Shown here piece after piece: positions 28,017 through 36,775 of a stretch of 64,000 bases of DNA; the first letter of the stretch is position 1, and each line of letters starts with the position of its first letter. A program made the position numbers and the translations under genes. Below the pieces are notes generated by a model that was not told where the DNA came from, did not search any database, and saw only the letters and a program-made list of their open reading frames with translations. The DNA is from Spirosoma arboris (GTDB lineage: Bacteria; Bacteroidota; Bacteroidia; Cytophagales; Spirosomataceae): assembly GCF_009754945.1 (NCBI RefSeq), contig NZ_WPIN01000016.1:62001-126000 (forward strand), given 5' to 3'.

Positions 28017-29081
28017 ATGAAACCTTTGATCGTTAAATGGCTACTCCTGCCACTCAGTGGACTCTATGGACTACTTACAGGTATCCGTAATTGGCTCTTT
28101 GATAGACACTTATTGACGTCAAGTCGTGTTTCTGTTTACTCCATAAGTGTAGGTAATTTAACAGTTGGCGGTACTGGGAAAACACCCATGATTGAATTTT
28201 TGATTAAACGGTATGCTTTTTTAGTGACAAATAAGGCTGGAGAGACGGCTACATTGAGTCGGGGGTATGGTCGGCACACCCGGGGGTTTAGGATTGCTAC
28301 CGATGCCGACACAGCCAGTACGATAGGCGATGAGCCACTTCAGCTTTACCGTAAATTTAGCCCGCAGGTCCGGGTTTGCGTTGGCGAACGACGGGTCGAA
28401 GCCATTCAAACGTTACAGTCACTCCACCCGGAAACAGACCGAATTCTGCTTGATGATGCCTTCCAGCACCGGGCTGTTGATCCACACTTAAGCATTTTGT
28501 TAATGGATTACAGTCGCCCGTTTTATACGGATTATCCGTTTCCTGCCGGACGATTACGTGAACGACGAAAAGGGGCCAGGCGGGCCGATGTTGTGGTTGT
28601 TACCAAGTGCCCGACGAATTTATGGACTACAGAGCAGCAACGTATTGCTAATCGAATTCGAAAGTATACCCGCCCGGAAACCCCCATTTTTTTTGCCGGA
28701 TTGACCTATAGTGAGCCTATGTCGTTCGCAATGCACCAGCCAGCGACTAATCTACGTGACGTGGTGCTGGTATCGGGGCTGGCCAATGCCGATCCACTCG
28801 AGCGGTATGTTCAGCGAACGTTTCGGCTGAGTAGACATGTCCGGTTTGCCGATCATTATGTTTATACAAGGGCTGACCTCGACGAAATTCTGGCCGTACT
28901 ACCGCCTGCTGCCGCTTTGCTGACTACAGAAAAAGACTGGGTAAAACTCGATGCCCTGCTCAGTCTGGAGGAACGACTAAACTTACCCTTATTTTACCTG
29001 CCTGTGGCAGTACAGTTCTTGCCTGGGCAGGAGCCCGATTTTATGCAATTTCTGGAGGCTAATGCACTTAAAAATCGTTAA
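28017..29081 (+). CDS. lpxK: Tetraacyldisaccharide 4'-kinase
   Basis: LpxK phosphorylates the lipid A disaccharide at the 4' position on the inner face of the inner membrane. The 354-residue protein has an N-terminal membrane-associating helix (WLLLPLSGLYGLLTGIRNWLF), the Walker A motif VGGTGKTP (about 50-57), and the LLDDAFQHRAVDPHLSILLMDY motif with YPFPAGRLRE. The frame extends upstream to 27906, but the additional 37 codons contain the likely promoter and overlap menC. The start at 28017 gives the normal N-terminus. Confidence 0.93.
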   Translation: MKPLIVKWLLLPLSGLYGLLTGIRNWLFDRHLLTSSRVSVYSISVGNLTVGGTGKTPMIEFLIKRYAFLVTNKAGETATLSRGYGRHTRGFRIATDADTASTIGDEPLQLYRKFSPQVRVCVGERRVEAIQTLQSLHPETDRILLDDAFQHRAVDPHLSILLMDYSRPFYTDYPFPAGRLRERRKGARRADVVVVTKCPTNLWTTEQQRIANRIRKYTRPETPIFFAGLTYSEPMSFAMHQPATNLRDVVLVSGLANADPLERYVQRTFRLSRHVRFADHYVYTRADLDEILAVLPPAAALLTTEKDWVKLDALLSLEERLNLPLFYLPVAVQFLPGQEPDFMQFLEANALKNR

Positions 29082-29130
29082 ATACTGAGCGTACGTTCAA
29101 TCGAATTTTCGGCTGTCCGGCGTTTTGGCG

Positions 29131-29138
29131 TACTTTTG
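29131..29138 (+). promoter_or_regulatory. Candidate -7 box (TACTTTTG) for the porin gene
   Basis: This exact TAnnTTTG match ends five bases before the ATG at 29144, so the transcript would be leaderless or nearly so. Confidence 0.45.
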
Positions 29139-29143
29139 ACCTA

Positions 29144-31162
29144 ATGAATCGGAGTCTTCTTGTTTTATTTTTTATGCTGGCCCTGTTGCTTAGGGGCTGG
29201 GCGCAGACGGGTCAAATGCCCGGTGGGTTTCCGAATAGTTTCGGTGGACGGCAAACAATGCCTGCATCCACTACAGGTAATAAGGGCACTGGAATCATCG
29301 ACGACTCAACAAAAGTTATCTATGGCCCTAAATCGACACGCTATGTGTTGGAGGATGATGTGTTAAACAATCGTCAGAAACTCTACACGTTAGATACGAC
29401 CATGGACGAAGTTCATCGGTTCACCTATGTACAGCGGAGTCAGAATTTATACCAGGATCTGGGCACTCTCGGCACGCCAATCCGCCCAGTATTTCTACAA
29501 ATTCCCCAGCAGCTGGGAGCGCAGTCGGGCTATTACGTGTTTAATCCCTATGCCTACCAAACCAAAGACGTAAAATATTTTAATACTAAGTCGCCCTACA
29601 CCGACATGTACATTGCTCTGGGCGGAAACAGTCAGAATATTTTGCGCTTCGACATGGCCCAAAATATCAATCCCCGCTGGAATGTGGGTTTTAATGTTCA
29701 GCGATTCACGTCTCAGAAGGTATTTGGCACTACCGGTACGAACGATACGTATAAATTACTGGCGCAGAACTGGGCGGTCGTGTTGCATACCAACTACCGT
29801 TCGAAAAACGACAAATACACACTATTGGCTCATTTTAACAACATGAACCATAGTCTCGATGAGCAGGGTGGCGTATTGCCTGGGCAAACCATCGATTTGC
29901 AGCCTATCATTTACAACTATACCGGTGACTCCCGATTACGCAGCGGCAGTACGTCGGTGCACGGGCCACATGGCTGGGAAATCCATAACGACTGGCACGT
30001 GTATCATCAATATGTACTGAATAAAGGTTTTCAACTCTATCATCGCTTTGATTATCAGTCTCATAAGAATTTTTATCAGGATGATACCCTGAAATTGAAT
30101 CAATCAATTGTCTCCCCGACTACAGGCGATACGCTCCGCTTTTACCCGTCAATCCTGGGTGATACATCGCGAATATTTCAGCTAAATCGCTACAGTTTGC
30201 TGGAAAACCAGTTTGGTATCAAGGGAAGTGCCCAGTATAGAGGTTCTTCCTTCAACTACCGAGCCTATCTCCGCGTTCGGAATTACAATCAGTCTACCCA
30301 CTATAATGAGTCCCGAACGAGTTTTAATGACTATACAACCTCACGGCTCGAAACGTTTTTGGGGGGCTGGCTCGGCTATTATTTACCCGACAGCTTGTCC
30401 AGAGTGACGGCTGAAGCTGAATTTGGTGCCAACACAAAAGGAAATCTGCTGTATCGAATTAAGGGAGAGCTTGAAAGTAAATTTCTAACGGCGGGCTACT
30501 CGTCGATTTCGACCAACCCAACGCTGATGCAGGAGCGGTACCAGAGCATGATTTTTTTCTGGCGGAATAACTTCAGCTTACCGATTTACAACCATGCCTA
30601 TGGCAAGTTAAATCTGCATTACAAACAACTTCGAATCGAGCCAAGTCTGGATTACTACCTGCTGTCGAACTATATTTATTTTGATAACAAAGCGACTCCA
30701 CAGCAAGTAGATGGCTCATTCAGTGTCCTGCGGACTGGCTTAGGGTATCATTTTCAATTTGGCAAATTTCTGATTTCGGGTCAGGGGTATTACACGGTTC
30801 AATCCAATACAGACGTGTTGCACATACCCCCATTTTTCATGAATACCCGCCTTCAATACGAGTTTCTCTACGCCAAAGTCCTCTATATTCAGACCGGGAT
30901 CGATTTGCACTATAAATCGCCCTATTACGCAGATGCTTACATGCCTGTCACCCAGCAGTTTTATCTTCAAAGTACGGAGAAAGTAGAAGGAGCTATTCTA
31001 GCAGATTTGTATGCCAACCTGCGCATTAATCGAACGAGATTGTTTGTAAAACTTACCCATGCTAATCAGGGCTTACCACAGGCGGGCTATTTTGTGGCGC
31101 CTGGTTTCCTGCAAATGCGCCGGGGTTTCTCTTTTGGTGTCGACTGGTATTTGTTTGACTAG
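29144..31162 (+). CDS. Putative outer-membrane porin (Porin_10 type)
   Basis: This 672-residue protein has a signal peptide (MNRSLLVLFFMLALLLRGWAQ). The rest has the long run of amphipathic beta-strands with aromatic ends expected of an outer-membrane barrel, such as YKLLAQNWAVVLHTNYRS and FNYRAYLRVRNYNQS. The overall pattern (YNPYAYQTKDVKYFNTKSPYTD near the start, GVDWYLFD at the end) matches the putative porin family found widely in Bacteroidota. Substrate is unknown. A GMC-type dehydrogenase follows 115 bp downstream, but there is no other link to it. Confidence 0.8.
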   Translation: MNRSLLVLFFMLALLLRGWAQTGQMPGGFPNSFGGRQTMPASTTGNKGTGIIDDSTKVIYGPKSTRYVLEDDVLNNRQKLYTLDTTMDEVHRFTYVQRSQNLYQDLGTLGTPIRPVFLQIPQQLGAQSGYYVFNPYAYQTKDVKYFNTKSPYTDMYIALGGNSQNILRFDMAQNINPRWNVGFNVQRFTSQKVFGTTGTNDTYKLLAQNWAVVLHTNYRSKNDKYTLLAHFNNMNHSLDEQGGVLPGQTIDLQPIIYNYTGDSRLRSGSTSVHGPHGWEIHNDWHVYHQYVLNKGFQLYHRFDYQSHKNFYQDDTLKLNQSIVSPTTGDTLRFYPSILGDTSRIFQLNRYSLLENQFGIKGSAQYRGSSFNYRAYLRVRNYNQSTHYNESRTSFNDYTTSRLETFLGGWLGYYLPDSLSRVTAEAEFGANTKGNLLYRIKGELESKFLTAGYSSISTNPTLMQERYQSMIFFWRNNFSLPIYNHAYGKLNLHYKQLRIEPSLDYYLLSNYIYFDNKATPQQVDGSFSVLRTGLGYHFQFGKFLISGQGYYTVQSNTDVLHIPPFFMNTRLQYEFLYAKVLYIQTGIDLHYKSPYYADAYMPVTQQFYLQSTEKVEGAILADLYANLRINRTRLFVKLTHANQGLPQAGYFVAPGFLQMRRGFSFGVDWYLFD

Positions 31163-31277
31163 CCCGAAATGCCTGCTTCTTCGTAATACTTTAGGGTAAT
31201 TTTAATGCTCAGTTGCTTTTAATACTATAATCGAGTTATTTGTCTCGACAAAACCGATAAATCTTTCTATTTTCTGC

Positions 31278-33026
31278 ATGGATCCATTTCAGATTCAAAA
31301 AGCACCCACCCAATATGATGTAGTCATCGTTGGCTCAGGGGCTGGGGGTGGTATGGCGGCTTATACACTGGCGAAAGCTGGGGCAAAAGTCGCGTTGTTA
31401 GAAGCGGGCGGTTATTTTGACCCAGCCGATCCCAAATACATTACCCAATTGAAATGGCCCTGGGAATCGCCCCGACGTGGGGCTAGTACGACGCGTGCGT
31501 TCGGCGATTTTGACGCTGCCTGGGGTGGTTGGGATATTGAAGGTGAACCGTATTCTGCTAAACAGGGTACCGAATTCTACTGGTTCCGTTCCCGGATGCT
31601 GGGCGGACGTACCAATCACTGGGGACGTATTTCTATGCGATTCGGTCCCGACGATTTCCGACGTCGTTCCCTTACTGGGATCGGCGACGACTGGCCAATC
31701 ACCTACGACGACATCAAGCCATTCTACGACCGTGTTGACAAGATGATTGGGGTATTTGGTTCGATAGAGACCGATTTTCCAAATGAACCGAACGGCCACT
31801 TCCTGCCACCGCCTAAACCCCGCTTGCATGAACTGATGCTTCGGAAAGGAGCGAAGAGTATTGGTATTCCGGTTATTCCATCGCGCTTAAGCATCCTGAC
31901 GAAGCCCATCAACAAAGAGCGGGGTTCCTGCTTCTATTGCAGCCAGTGCGGTCGGGCCTGTCAGGCCTATGCCGACTTCTCATCCTCGTCGGTGCTTTGT
32001 ATTCCTGCCGTTAAAACCGGAAATGTAACACTCATTAACGGGGCTATGGCTCGTGAAGTCTTAACTGATCCCAAAACGGGGCTTGCGACGGGTGTAAGCT
32101 ACGTTGACACCCGCACGTTGCAGGAAGTGACTATTAAGGCAAAGTCCGTTATCCTTAGCGCCAGTACCTGCGAAACGGCCCGACTTTTACTTAATTCAAA
32201 ATCGTCCCGTTTCCCGAACGGTCTGGCGAATAGCAGTGGCGTAATTGGTAAATACCTGAATGACTCGACTGGAGCCAGCCGCTCGGGTTTTGTTCCGGCT
32301 CTGATGGATCGCAAGCGCTACAACGAAGATGGCGTGGGTGGTATGCACGTATTCACCCCCTGGTGGCTCGATAACAAGAAACTGGATTTCCCACGGGGCT
32401 ACCACATCGAGTACGGTGGCGGTATGGGAATGCCTGGCTACGGCTTTGGTGGTGGCATCGAGAACATGAACGGTCGGTTCCCCGGTCGGGATGGGAAAAT
32501 GAAGACCGGCGGTGGTTATGGCGCAGGTCTGAAAGACGATTATCGCCGGTTCTACGGGGCCTACATTGGTATGGCTGGCCGTGGTGAACCCATTCCGCTC
32601 GAAAGTAACTACTGTGAAATCGATCCGAATTCCGTTGACAAATACGGTATTCCAACCTTACGATTCCATTACAAATGGTCTGAGAATGAGATAAAGCAGG
32701 CTAAACACATGCAGGATACCTTCGAAGAAATTATTCATTCGATGGGTGGTACTCCTCTAGGAAATAAACCCGGTCCTGAGAACAACTATGGTCTGGAAGC
32801 TCCAGGGAAAATCATTCACGAAGTAGGTACAGTTCGGATGGGCAATGATCCTCAAAAATCGGCTCTGAACAAATGGCAGCAGGCTCACGACGTGAAAAAC
32901 CTGTTTGTCGTTGATGCGGCTCCGTTCGTTTCGCAGGGCGATAAAAACGTAACCTGGACGATTCTGGCCAGCTCCATGCGTACCAGTGAATATTTGATTG
33001 ATGAAGTCAAAAAGAAAAATATTTAA
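31278..33026 (+). CDS. GMC-family FAD-dependent oxidoreductase
   Basis: This 582-residue enzyme probably oxidises a sugar or other alcohol. The FAD-binding motif is VVIVGSGAGGGMAAYTLAKAG near the N-terminus with LLEAGG. RMLGGRTNHWGR and the C-terminal HEVGTVRMG and DKNVTWTI regions carry the GMC active site. Four Cys lie as C218-x2-C221-x2-C224-x3-C228. Cys in this region bind a [3Fe-4S] cluster in bacterial FAD-glucose dehydrogenases and glucoside-3-dehydrogenases, so a similar cluster is likely. The following gene encodes the small subunit, which should carry the complex across the membrane by the Tat route. No cytochrome subunit gene is nearby. Confidence 0.88.
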   Translation: MDPFQIQKAPTQYDVVIVGSGAGGGMAAYTLAKAGAKVALLEAGGYFDPADPKYITQLKWPWESPRRGASTTRAFGDFDAAWGGWDIEGEPYSAKQGTEFYWFRSRMLGGRTNHWGRISMRFGPDDFRRRSLTGIGDDWPITYDDIKPFYDRVDKMIGVFGSIETDFPNEPNGHFLPPPKPRLHELMLRKGAKSIGIPVIPSRLSILTKPINKERGSCFYCSQCGRACQAYADFSSSSVLCIPAVKTGNVTLINGAMAREVLTDPKTGLATGVSYVDTRTLQEVTIKAKSVILSASTCETARLLLNSKSSRFPNGLANSSGVIGKYLNDSTGASRSGFVPALMDRKRYNEDGVGGMHVFTPWWLDNKKLDFPRGYHIEYGGGMGMPGYGFGGGIENMNGRFPGRDGKMKTGGGYGAGLKDDYRRFYGAYIGMAGRGEPIPLESNYCEIDPNSVDKYGIPTLRFHYKWSENEIKQAKHMQDTFEEIIHSMGGTPLGNKPGPENNYGLEAPGKIIHEVGTVRMGNDPQKSALNKWQQAHDVKNLFVVDAAPFVSQGDKNVTWTILASSMRTSEYLIDEVKKKNI

Positions 33027-33031
33027 TCGAT

Positions 33032-33673
33032 ATGAAACGCAGAGATTCCTTAAAAACGCTATCGCTCGCCAGCTTTGGTTTAGCTGTTAATCCTGTTGAA
33101 GCTGCTGTTCCTGCGCCACCTGATCCGAAACCACTGAAAATTCCGGGCGGGCGGCAAAAGCATGAAGCCGAGCGCGATGCTAAACTCATGGCCGAGAAGT
33201 TTTTTACGCCCCATGAACTGCAAACTGTTACCGTGTTGTCGGACATTATCATTCCTGCCGATGAACGGTCGGGGAGTGCTTCGCAGGCGGGTGTACCGGC
33301 ATTCATCGAGTTTATGATGAAAGATCAGCCAAGAAATCAAACGCCTATGCGCGGTGGCATTAAATGGCTCGACAACACCTGTGTGAAACGGTATGGTAAG
33401 CCGTTTGTGCTCTGCACCAAAGCGCAACAGATCGATATGGTGGAGCAAATTGCTTACCCCAGCAAAGCCACTCCTGACATGACACAGGGTGCTTCGTTTT
33501 TCTCGATGATGCGAAACATGACCGCGTCGGGTTTTTATACCAGCCAGATTGGTATCAAAGATCTAGGGTATGTCGGAAACGTGCCGAACCAATGGAACGG
33601 GGTGCCTGACGATGTTCTGAAACAATACGGACTCGCCTACGAACAACGCGAGATAGATGCCTGGAAGGAGTAA
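33032..33673 (+). CDS. Gluconate 2-dehydrogenase subunit 3-like protein
   Basis: This 213-residue protein begins MKRRDSLKTLSLASFGLAV, a Tat-like signal with RR followed by a hydrophobic run, although the exact S-R-R-x-F-L-K motif is weak. The rest matches the small (hitch-hiker) subunit of GMC dehydrogenases, with LSDIIIPADERSGSASQAGVPAFIEFMM as the typical N-terminal block. It follows the GMC gene by five bp, as expected for a two-subunit periplasmic dehydrogenase. It should export and stabilise the catalytic subunit rather than catalyse. Confidence 0.88.
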   Translation: MKRRDSLKTLSLASFGLAVNPVEAAVPAPPDPKPLKIPGGRQKHEAERDAKLMAEKFFTPHELQTVTVLSDIIIPADERSGSASQAGVPAFIEFMMKDQPRNQTPMRGGIKWLDNTCVKRYGKPFVLCTKAQQIDMVEQIAYPSKATPDMTQGASFFSMMRNMTASGFYTSQIGIKDLGYVGNVPNQWNGVPDDVLKQYGLAYEQREIDAWKE

Positions 33674-33684
33674 TAAGTGAAGTC

Positions 33685-33729
33685 AAACGCAAAATGGCCT
33701 CTCCTATCGGGAGAGGCCATTTTGCGTTT
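33685..33729. terminator. 20-bp terminator hairpin between convergent genes
   Basis: Perfect 20-nt arms (33685-33704, 33710-33729) enclose a 5-nt loop and end in a T tract on the right. It should terminate the GMC operon and, read from the other side, the DUF2442/DUF4160 pair. Confidence 0.85.
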
Positions 33730-33738
33730 TTCAAGCAA

Positions 33739-33981
33739 TTAAGAGCGTAGGAAACTTGCTACGGATAAATCTTCATCAAGGGCTTCCCAATGAATACCCT
33801 GTCCTCGACCAATGAAGCGCCAATTATTGAGGTCTTCTTGTGAAGCATCCCGCAAGCGTGGATACCAGTCAATTGGTACGCCAACCTCTCGACCATCGGC
33901 TAGTCGAACATATAGTTTGCTGTCGTCGAACCACACAGCGGTGGCAAAAACAGTTTCGACTTTACTAGTTAAAGTAGTCAT
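33739..33981 (-). CDS. DUF2442 domain protein
   Basis: This 80-residue protein matches the DUF2442 pattern: V-x-x-V-x-x-x-x-D-x-x-L-x-V-x-L-x-D-G-R and DWYPRLRDASQEDLNNWRFIGRGQGIHWEALDEDLSV. Such genes usually sit beside DUF4160 genes and the pair is suspected, but not generally proven, to be toxin-antitoxin-like. It starts inside the DUF4160 gene, overlapping it by 17 bp. ATG 33981 is preferred; the frame extends to 34017 within the upstream gene. Confidence 0.82.
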   Translation of the reverse strand: MTTLTSKVETVFATAVWFDDSKLYVRLADGREVGVPIDWYPRLRDASQEDLNNWRFIGRGQGIHWEALDEDLSVASFLRS

Positions 33982-34198
33982 GCCAGGCTTGTAAGAATGT
34001 TGCTTGATATTCCACAACTAATTTACGGATTTGATTTATCTCTTTTGCTGAAAATCCATAAGAAGATTCTAACTCAACTGGATCCAGCCAGAATTTAGCA
34101 ACATTATCAGCTTGTTCTACATGTATATGAGCTGGTTCAGTGCCTTCCTTGCTATAAAAGAAGAAACGGATTCCACCTATTCGGAGTATAGTGGGCAT
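33965..34198 (-). CDS. DUF4160 domain protein
   Basis: This 77-residue protein is a complete DUF4160 member: MPTILRIGGIRFFFYSKEGTEPAHIHVE, then AKFWLDPVELESSYGFSAKEINQIRKLVVE, then a helical end. The HIHVE segment is the family hallmark. It is the upstream gene of the overlapping pair with DUF2442. The role is unknown; a toxin-antitoxin-like module is a common guess from the pairing. Confidence 0.85.
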   Translation of the reverse strand: MPTILRIGGIRFFFYSKEGTEPAHIHVEQADNVAKFWLDPVELESSYGFSAKEINQIRKLVVEYQATFLQAWHDYFN

Positions 34199-34289
34199 TT
34201 CAGTTTTAGTCGCAAAATAACTACTTTTTTGTGTCTAATTAATTTATTTGGTTTATAAATGCCGATGTCTTACCTCATTTTGAATTTGC

Positions 34290-34757
34290 TTAGTAGCCCA
34301 ACTTCAGCTTCATACCCTCATGCGTGGCTACGAAACCCAGTGTTTCATAGAATTGGATAGCCTTGGGTCGTTTTTTATCCGTTGTCAACTGCACCATATT
34401 GCAGCCTTTTTCCCTGGCGCGGTCGATTGCATAAGTGAATAATTTTGTCCCGATTCCTTGACCACGGTAAGCAGAATGCACCCGTACGGCTTCAATTTGA
34501 GCTCGCAAACTTCCCTGGTGAGTCAGATATTGAATAAATGTCAAATGAAACGTTCCCACGATTTCGCCATTTATTTCACCGACCGTTAATTCCTGATTAG
34601 CATCATTTGAAATGCGAGTAAACGCCCTTGTATAGTTCTCTGACAGAGGTAGTTCTATGTTTTCTCGTAAGGCACCCAGCGCATCGTCGGCGAGTAGTTT
34701 AATGATGGTGACTAAATCGTTCTCAGTGGCTAGTCTAAACGTTAATTTGTGGTTCAT
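34290..34757 (-). CDS. GNAT-family N-acetyltransferase
   Basis: This 155-residue protein has a clear GNAT fold: GEINGEIVGTFHLTFIQYLTHQ, IEAVRVHSAYRGQGIGTKLFTYAI (acetyl-CoA loop R-G-Q-G-I-G), and KAIQFYETLGFVATHEGMKL. The substrate is unknown. ATG 34757 was chosen over a TTG 18 bp upstream. It is monocistronic, with the ctp synthase gene diverging from it. Confidence 0.87.
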   Translation of the reverse strand: MNHKLTFRLATENDLVTIIKLLADDALGALRENIELPLSENYTRAFTRISNDANQELTVGEINGEIVGTFHLTFIQYLTHQGSLRAQIEAVRVHSAYRGQGIGTKLFTYAIDRAREKGCNMVQLTTDKKRPKAIQFYETLGFVATHEGMKLKLGY

Positions 34758-34960
34758 AAAATTGCCAGGTGACAAAAACTTTAATAAGGAAATTATAAAT
34801 TTAAATTCCTTTATAGGTTACAAAATAAAAATTCGATAAACAGGTAACTGATGACCAACTGGTTAAGCAAAATACGCTAACTTTTTACGGCATCTTACCG
34901 CTCATTCCGCCTTTTTTCTAGTACCTTTACATCCCGTAACGACCTAAACAGGTTTCAATC

Positions 34961-36658
34961 ATGGCGGCTACGGGACCAAAATCCGCGAAATACATCTTTG
35001 TTACTGGCGGAGTAACTTCATCATTAGGCAAGGGCATTATTGCTTCTTCGCTGGCTAAATTGCTTCAATCCAGGGGGCTTACGGTAACGATCCAGAAGTT
35101 CGATCCGTATATCAATATTGACCCCGGTACTCTTAATCCTTACGAACACGGCGAATGCTACGTCACCGACGATGGAGCAGAAACTGACCTCGACCTTGGA
35201 CACTACGAGCGGTTCCTGAATCGACCAACTTCGCAGGCTAACAACATTACCACAGGGCGAATCTACAACAACGTTATCACCCGCGAACGCCGGGGCGATT
35301 TCCTTGGTAAAACGGTGCAGGTTGTGCCCCATATCACCGACGAAATCAAACGAAATATCCGACTTCTGGGTGAAACGGGCGAATATGACATCGTCATTAC
35401 TGAAATAGGCGGCTGTGTGGGCGACATCGAATCGCTGCCATTTGTGGAAGCCGTTCGGCAGTTGAAGTTTGAACTGGGTGAAAAAGACACCCTCGTCATT
35501 CACCTCACGCTGGTACCTTATCTGCAATCGGCAGGGGAGTTGAAAACCAAACCTACACAGCACTCCGTTCGGATGCTGCTTGAAAATGGCGTTCAACCCG
35601 ATATTATCGCCTGTCGTACTGAACACCCACTTCCGCAGGATATTCGCCGGAAAATCGCGCAGTTCTGCAACGTTCAGGTGAGTTCAGTGATCGAAGCCAT
35701 TGATGCCGAAACGATCTATGATGTTCCTTTGCTCATGCAAAAGGAACGACTTGATCAACGGGCGTTATACATGCTGGACTTGTACAACGACAAAGATGCT
35801 GATCTGGATGTCTGGAAGGCATTTTTGGGGCGACTCAAAAATCCGGGTGATACCATTCGTATTGGCTTAGTAGGCAAATATGTTGAATTACATGATGCCT
35901 ATAAATCAATTGCTGAGGCATTCATTCATGCAGGCGCTACGAACGAATGTAAAGTCCAGTTGGAGTGGATTCAGTCCGAAACACTGGTGGATGAACACCA
36001 TTGTGCTGAAGTGTTGAGCCAACTGGATGGTGTATTGGTCGCTCCTGGTTTTGGTGAACGTGGTATTGATGGGAAAATCAATGCAGTACGGTTTGTTCGC
36101 GAAAAGGGTATTCCGTTTCTGGGAATATGCTTAGGTATGCAGATGGCTGTGATCGAATATGCCCGGAACGTGATGGGTATTGAAGACGCCCACTCGACCG
36201 AGATGGAACCACATACGGCTAATCCAGTTATCAGTATGATGGAGGAACAAAAAAGTGTGACTGATAAAGGGGGTACAATGCGACTGGGTGCTTATGTCTG
36301 CAAACTCAAACGCGATTCGCTGGCACACCAGATTTATGGCAAGACACAGATTAGCGAACGGCATCGGCACCGGTATGAGTTTAATAATGACTATTTAGTC
36401 GCTTTTGAACAGGCGGGCCTTCGCCCAACGGGGATTAACCCCGAAACTGGTTTAGTTGAAGTTGTTGAATTAGCGAAAGAAATTCACCCCTGGTATGTAG
36501 GGGTTCAGTTTCACCCTGAGCTAAAAAGCACAGTATTAAATCCGCATCCGCTGTTCGTCAAATTTGTGAAGGCTGCACTTACCTATAGTCAGCAAAAAAG
36601 AGCCGAGCCTGTATCTACAACAACCGCCCATGTAGAAACTGTCGATGCGGTTGATTAA
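34961..36658 (+). CDS. pyrG: CTP synthase
   Basis: CTP synthase aminates UTP to CTP using ATP and glutamine. The 565-residue protein has the synthetase domain beginning KYIFVTGGVTSSLGKGI, with the DPYINIDPGTLNPYEHGECYVTDDGAETDLDLGHYERF block. The glutamine amidotransferase domain carries the nucleophile Cys at about 390 in GICLGMQ and the His-x-Glu of VQFHPELKS. A 30-residue Ser/Thr/Val-rich tail follows. Next in the same direction is yidC, an arrangement seen in other Bacteroidota. Confidence 0.96.
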   Translation: MAATGPKSAKYIFVTGGVTSSLGKGIIASSLAKLLQSRGLTVTIQKFDPYINIDPGTLNPYEHGECYVTDDGAETDLDLGHYERFLNRPTSQANNITTGRIYNNVITRERRGDFLGKTVQVVPHITDEIKRNIRLLGETGEYDIVITEIGGCVGDIESLPFVEAVRQLKFELGEKDTLVIHLTLVPYLQSAGELKTKPTQHSVRMLLENGVQPDIIACRTEHPLPQDIRRKIAQFCNVQVSSVIEAIDAETIYDVPLLMQKERLDQRALYMLDLYNDKDADLDVWKAFLGRLKNPGDTIRIGLVGKYVELHDAYKSIAEAFIHAGATNECKVQLEWIQSETLVDEHHCAEVLSQLDGVLVAPGFGERGIDGKINAVRFVREKGIPFLGICLGMQMAVIEYARNVMGIEDAHSTEMEPHTANPVISMMEEQKSVTDKGGTMRLGAYVCKLKRDSLAHQIYGKTQISERHRHRYEFNNDYLVAFEQAGLRPTGINPETGLVEVVELAKEIHPWYVGVQFHPELKSTVLNPHPLFVKFVKAALTYSQQKRAEPVSTTTAHVETVDAVD

Positions 36659-36673
36659 GCAGCCGGATTGACG

Positions 36674-36681
36674 TAATTTTG
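36674..36681 (+). promoter_or_regulatory. Candidate -7 box (TAATTTTG) for yidC
   Basis: This exact TAnnTTTG match lies between pyrG and yidC, just before an inverted repeat, and 94 bp upstream of the chosen yidC start. Confidence 0.4.
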
Positions 36682-36686
36682 CATTT

Positions 36687-36756
36687 AAGTAGTAAGTGAT
36701 AAGTTCTGAAGTTGTAAGTGTAAGAAGCACTTGCAAAAACTTATCACTTGCTACTT
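36687..36756. repeat. Inverted repeat between pyrG and yidC
   Basis: Arms of 19 nt (36687-36705, 36738-36756; AGTAAGTGATAAGTT core) match with one mismatch, and inner bases GTAAGTG/CACTTGC also pair. If the candidate promoter at 36674 is used, this hairpin would lie in the yidC leader. It also creates a 15-codon false extension of the yidC frame. Confidence 0.75.
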
Positions 36757-36775
36757 ACTGACTTATAACTATAGA

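Noticed and set aside
35024..35626. 200-residue minus-strand frame opposite pyrG
   Set aside because: It lies wholly within a conserved gene and shows no domain or plausible start context.
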